Of a DNA stretch of 64,000 nt, positions 59,855 through 64,000 are shown piece by piece. Position 1 is the stretch's first letter. Every line of letters starts with the position of its first letter. The notes beneath the pieces were generated by a model. The model searched no databases and was not told the origin of the DNA. It saw only the letters and a program-made list of their open reading frames with translations. The stretch comes from Cystobasidiopsis lactophilus (lineage: Eukaryota > Basidiomycota > Agaricostilbomycetes > Agaricostilbales > Chionosphaeraceae), in the NCBI GenBank assembly GCA_001599975.1, contig BCIO01000002.1, forward strand, positions 3,235,883 to 3,299,882, in the 5' to 3' direction. Position numbers and translations under genes: made by a program.

Positions 59855-60703
59855 GTCGAGTGAGTGTTGAGCTTGGTGAAGGAGAGGAGGTCAAGAAAAG
59901 GATGGGAAAAGGGAACAAGAGTTGTTCAGCCCGCTTTTGAGCAGAAAGCCAACGTGGTGCCACTTCGCCAGGCCAGCTACCTAAGACATAGAAGGGAGCC
60001 TGGGTCCAAGCAGACAGCGACAATACGAGGACTGCAGTGGCTCCCGGCCCTGGCGGAGGATGAGCTACCGGTGAGTGGAAGGGCAAGATGAGGCAGATCC
60101 AGGGGCTGCACGGTGGAGATGCGGCCACTCTTTGCTAACAGATCTCCGGGGCAAGGATGACCCAGTGTCTCGCTTGGCGGGTCTGGATGTCAGCAACTCG
60201 AGCCGAGCGATCTCCGATCAATACTCCAAATTGCCCCAAGAGACAAGCCAAGGGGAGAGCTTGCTGCGGCAGGCCTAGGCCAGATTGAAGGCTAGGAGCA
60301 ACTTCGCGAGATCGGAGAGAGGGTGCACAATCGAGCAAGGTAAGGGCTGAGACCTTTTAGGCCGCCTAGGCCCGGGATGTGGGCAGCTAGCGGGGAGGGG
60401 GAGGAGCGCGAGGCCAAGAAGCACAAGGAGAGCAGATCTTGCTTCCAGCTAGTTGCCTAGCTCGGCACACGAGAGGCATTCATGGACAAAGGCCGGGCCA
60501 GAGGGCAGGCAATGCAGAGGCAGCGGTGGCGAAATGAGGGAGGCTCATGAGCGGCTCAACAGTTCTTAGGGCTTGCGTCCATAGCAGAATGTAGTTCGAA
60601 CGCTCTGCACAGGCATTTTAGGGAACAAGCGTCCACCTCTGGCATGCAGAGCGTCGGCAAAGCTGGCTGCCTCCGAAGAAGAGAAGATGCTTCCGTGACG
60701 ACG
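59855..60703. other. Long gap before the tyrosine phosphatase
   Basis: About 850 bp, the longest gene-free stretch here. No frame with motifs, no tRNA-like clover, no clear repeat. It should include two promoters (secreted protein on the minus strand, phosphatase on the plus strand). An in-frame ATG at 60644 could extend the phosphatase by 20 residues. Confidence 0.35.
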
Positions 60704-61427
60704 ATGACATTCTCGGTGCTTTTCGTATGCCTTGCAAGTTACACGTCCATCTACACGATAGCAGGCAACCGAGTGCTGACCATCAATGCAATGCAGGGCA
60801 ACATCTGCCGCAGCCGTGCGCTCCTCATTAAAGGGCTTCGCTTCTGGATGCCTGCTGAATCCTCCCTGTGACAGCGATGGCCGAATGCTGCTTCAGACAA
60901 TACGTCAAGGATCAGTCTGCCGAGCACCTATTCGACCGGATTGATTCAGCAGGGACCTGCGCTTTTCACGTTGGCGAAGGGCCCGACCCGCGGTTGGTCT
61001 CTTGGCTCCCTACCAACGCGTCGACAGTCTGGCTGATATAGAGGCTTGTATCCCAACAGGACCGTCAAAGTTCTCAAAGCAAATAAAGTGCCAGTGTCCG
61101 GCGAATCCATGCAATTAGAAGAGAGTAAGATCCTCACCTCGCTCCTGCTTGCTTCCTTCGTCTGATCAAGGCGCCACGACAGAGCATTTTTCAGAGTTCA
61201 CGCACATCCTAGCGATGGACAGCTCCAATCTGCGGAACATCAAGAGTCTACAGCCCAAAGGCTCCACGGCGCAAGTGTCGCTCTTCGGCAGCTTTGGCGA
61301 CGGCCGGATCATCGACGACCCTTACTACGGCGGCGCCCGGGGGTTCCAGACCACGTTTGAGCAAGTGACCAGCTACTCGCAAGGGTTCTTGGAGCATCTC
61401 CAAAAAGAGGCGGACGCCACCGACTGA
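60704..61427 (+). CDS. LTP1: Low-molecular-weight protein tyrosine phosphatase
   Basis: Cytosolic phosphatase using a Cys-x5-Arg-Ser P-loop. MTFSVLFVCL, then a GC-AG intron at 60734-60796, then GNICRS, an intron, and PMAECCFRQYVKDQSAEHLF, giving CLGNICRSPMAE. The body continues DRIDSAGTCAFHVGEGPDP, RTVKVLKANKVPVSGESMQL, FSEFTHILAMDSSNLRNIKS and the acid site IIDDPYYGGARGFQTTFEQV with Asp before PYY. Five exons. About 155 residues, full length. The first intron is 63 nt and stop-free, so its retention would put 21 residues into the active-site loop without a frame change. Confidence 0.92.
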
Positions 61428-62170
61428 CTAGCATCCGGCAATGCCCTCCACTGCCTCAAGAGCCGCCTGTGACTTCAACTCATTGCGCTATCAAGGCTTT
61501 GAAGGCCAATTAGACTGCGAGCTGGGTCAGAGAATGCCCGGTTTTGCTGCTTGTACACTTTGATTTTGCATTCGGATTTGTTCTAGAGCCTTTCCCCCCT
61601 CTGTCTTTATCCCCACCAATAGACAGTGCAGACCACAGATCTGGTCGTCTACTTGGACAAGACCGCTTGCTACCTGGGTACAGTGTAAGGGAATTCGACA
61701 TCGCGTGAGTCTACCATTCCAAGCTATCGCCTATCTAAGTCACAGCTGTCGGGCGGTCAAGTTTCGAGAATGCAATCAAGATAGGAATATCAGGCAACGG
61801 AGAAGCCTAGCTGGCTCTATGAGCGCGCCGCGATGCCAAGCGAAGGTTGACTTGTCCAGTTCTCGGCTCCTTACTAGCCAAGTCGATTATCTGGGCTCTG
61901 AATACTATTTGACAACACGAAACCAGACTGTCCAGACGAATCCCAGAGCAATATTGAAGCCGAGAAGGAAGCCAGCCGCGCAAGTCATGCAGGGTCGAGG
62001 GGAGCACTTCAGAGGCAGCGCGCAGTCCCGGCCGCGCTCGCGAGCAGTCCATGTACTATCAGAGCGAGCAGGAGCAGCACCAGAAGCAAATTCGGAAGAC
62101 AGGCCAGCCAACGTCGAGGCCAAAGTGCTTCTTCTTCCGCTGCGGCCGTCGTGCCCGCTTGGGAGCACTC
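61428..62170. other. Intergenic, upstream of GID8
   Basis: About 740 bp. A plus frame at 61705-62184 is open but motif-free and overlaps the GID8 first exon; I regard it as leader or chance. The GID8 promoter should be here. Confidence 0.3.
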
Positions 62171-63578
62171 ATGGTGAGCTCTGACCTGCGCTATTAGTGT
62201 CGCCGCCGTCTAATAGGACATGTTCACCCTCACAGTCCAAGCCCACGCCGCGAGTGCTGAACGAGACCGAATGGAAGGCTCGCCTGTCCAACCAGTCCGT
62301 GCAAAAGTCGTGCGTTTGCCCTCTCCCTGCCCTGCCCTCCTCTGCTTGCTTGGCCGCTTTATGCGTGATGAAAACCTTTAATTGAAAGTGGGAATCTCTC
62401 TGAACAACACAAGATTGATACAACAATTTGCTTTCTCATTTCTGACCCTTCTGCCTTTTTTGCCCCCCTTTTGCTTTGTTTGCGCTCGGATTGCTGACTT
62501 TGGACTTGTTGCTGTGTGCAAATAGGGACCTGGATAGGCTGGTCATGGACTACTGCAAGTCCCCGTTGCCTTTACCTTTGAAGCCATGGCAGTCTTCTGA
62601 CCATCCTTGGCCGACCTGCAGTGGTAGTCGAGGGCTACAAGGACGCCGCCGAGAACTTCAGCAAAGAGTCCGGCGTGCCCACCGCCGACCTCAAGTCCAT
62701 CGAGCAACGGATGAGCATCCGCACCGCCGTCCAAAAGGGCGACATCGACACGGCCATCGAGCAGATCAACGACCTCAACTCCGAGGTGTGTTCTCTGTCC
62801 ACTTCTTGCCTTGCCCTCCCTGCCCGCCGTCTCGATATGATTACAAGTTTACATGCACCACTCTCAGCTTCCCTAGTTGGAGCCGTGATGATTATGTTTT
62901 CCGACTTCAACCAAAGTCACTTTCTATGATCCACCCGCCCACTTTGCTCCCATTCACTCTCGTTCCAAAAGACCATCATAGCTGACTTGTCAATTGTACC
63001 CGCGTTATAGATCCTCGACCAGAACCCCACCTTGTATTTTCACCTTCAACAACAGCGCCTCATCGAGCTCATCCGCCACGGCAAAGTGTCCGAGGCCCTC
63101 TGGTTCGCCCAGTCCGAGCTGGCTCCCCGAGCGGAGGAGAACCCTTCTTGCCTGGCCGAGCTGGAGCAAACCATGGCCCTGCTCGCTTTCGACCTCCCTG
63201 CCTCCTCCACCTCCGCTCCACCAACAACCGCACCAACGACCACCAAAGGCGCCGCCAAGGAAGACTGGTCCATCTTGCCTTCCTCCCTCGCCGCCCTCTT
63301 GACGCCCGCCCAGAGGATGAAGACCGCCGCAGAGGTCAACGAGGCCATCCTCGCCAGCCAAGGCCAGGGCCCGACCCCGAAACTGCCAACCATGATTCGC
63401 ATGCTCCAATGGGGCGAAGACCGTGCGTGCTGCCGTTCCCTTTTGATATCTGCAAGTTTAATGATCCAGTTGGCATGGCACAGTTCTGGGCCAAAAGGTC
63501 TCGTTCCCAAGGCTGCAGCTCGCCAGCTTGATCCGGCCCCAGCCGCAAGAGGCGGTCTTGATGGACATGGACTTGTAA
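62171..63578 (+). CDS. GID8: GID/CTLH E3 ligase subunit GID8
   Basis: Scaffold subunit of the GID/CTLH ubiquitin ligase that degrades gluconeogenic enzymes. Exons: ATG alone (62171-62173), about 62236-62328, 62526-62554, 62622-62785, 63011-63422 and 63484-63578. The product starts MSKPTPRVLNETEWKARLSN; LisH is LDRLVMDYLVVEGYKDAAEN; CTLH is QRMSIRTAVQKGDIDTAIEQ with INDLNSEILDQNPTLYFHLQ and QQRLIELIRHGKVSEALWFA; the CRA part has ECLAELEQ-like CLAELEQTMALLAFD, ending PTPKLPTMIRMLQWGED and LLGQKVSFPRLQL. The third intron (62555-62621) is GC-AG and the start codon is cut off by the first intron. About 265 residues. Confidence 0.92.
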
Positions 63579-63748
63579 TGTGAATATAGAGAAGCCCCCA
63601 ACGTGTACTCCTTTGCATGAACAAACTTTCGCCACTAGCTATTGGGCTCAAGCCGTGGACGCGCGCCACTCATCAGGAGGCTCGAATTGCATGATGAGCC
63701 CACAGGCTCTCCTTTCCTTTCAAACCCTGACCGCCAAGCAACGCCTAT

Positions 63749-64000
63749 ATGAATGCGATTCGGCATGTGACAGCGTACGCTTTCACCCTAGGCGAGCAGC
63801 AACCTAAAGAGGATGGGGCGCCTCGAGCGACGCGGGAGGAGGAGCAGGCCCTCGAGCTGTACCGTGGCGTGCGAGGCGTCAAGGAGGTCGACTTCCTGCT
63901 CCCTACTCGCGTCGCCAACTTGGTTTCCCAGCTGTCCCTGTTCAGCAGGCTCAGCCTCACCTTCTCCGGGTTCATCGTCGAGGCCTTGCTCGACGGCGCC
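63749..64000 (+). CDS. Start of an unrecognised gene (cut by window end)
   Basis: ATG 63749 opens a frame that runs to the window end: MNAIRHVTAYAFTLGEQQPK, then a charged stretch, LYRGVRGVKEVDFLLPTRVA and NLVSQLSLFSRLSLTFSGF. The last part is amphipathic or membrane-close. It recalls N-termini of fungal alpha/beta-hydrolase lipases that lie near membranes, but no catalytic motif is reached, so I do not name it. It starts 170 bp after GID8. Confidence 0.6.
   Translation, partial: MNAIRHVTAYAFTLGEQQPKEDGAPRATREEEQALELYRGVRGVKEVDFLLPTRVANLVSQLSLFSRLSLTFSGFIVEALLDGA

Noticed and set aside
61705-62184. 159-codon plus ORF before GID8
   Set aside because: No motif and overlaps the GID8 start exon; better seen as leader sequence.

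Overview
This window looks like a piece of a fungal nuclear chromosome, very probably from a basidiomycete. Genes are packed on both strands with short gaps. Almost every gene is cut by short spliceosomal introns, mostly about 40-80 nt with GT..AG ends and a CTNAC-like branch site. The protein set also fits: a membrane-anchored GH17 glucanase, a GH128 glucanase, a GT34 galactosyltransferase, NAB2, PAC2, a Ctr copper transporter, SUV3 and GID8. Family resemblance leans towards Pucciniomycotina or Ustilaginomycotina, but I cannot fix the order. I saw no transposase, reverse transcriptase, LTR, rRNA, tRNA or CRISPR signal.

Layout. 1-10.5 kb: tail of an unknown gene, a convergent pair of beta-1,3-glucan enzymes (GH17 and GH128), the mitochondrial RNA helicase SUV3, an atypical heterotrimeric G-alpha subunit, and mitochondrial ribosomal protein uS2m. 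10.5-12.7 kb: a patch of decay holding an intron-bearing histone H3 pseudogene (with one N in the sequence) and an orphan ORF followed by an acidic tail. 12.8-25.2 kb: NAB2, an orphan coiled-coil gene, a JmjC/cupin protein, a SnoaL-like protein, a secreted SGNH hydrolase facing a Baeyer-Villiger-type monooxygenase, and a rhomboid protease. 25.4-34.9 kb: ribosomal protein eS8, a GT34 glycosyltransferase, a small REV1-type BRCT protein, a long coiled-coil protein and an F-box protein. 35-45 kb: proteasome chaperone PAC2, a Ctr copper transporter, a tiny conserved-looking protein, deoxyhypusine hydroxylase, MRT4, a secreted type-B carboxylesterase and a multi-pass membrane protein. 45.7-59.9 kb: an orphan Ser-rich protein, a PSR/FCP1-type phosphatase, a Mid2-like membrane protein, a large membrane/coiled-coil protein, a trypsin-like peptidase, an Old Yellow Enzyme, an orphan basic protein and a small secreted Trp/Cys protein. 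60.7-64 kb: low-molecular-weight tyrosine phosphatase, GID8, and the start of one more gene that runs off the window.

Most of this is housekeeping. The points most worth a second look are: a G-alpha whose catalytic glutamine motif DVGGQ reads DVSGA and whose helical domain is roughly doubled; GC-AG introns in two neighbouring genes, one of them frame-preserving and placed inside the catalytic P-loop of the tyrosine phosphatase; first coding exons of only 3-17 nt in several genes; and the decayed histone H3 that still carries an intron. I did not find a clear new multi-gene system. All exon joins were made by eye, so boundaries are less certain than the gene calls.
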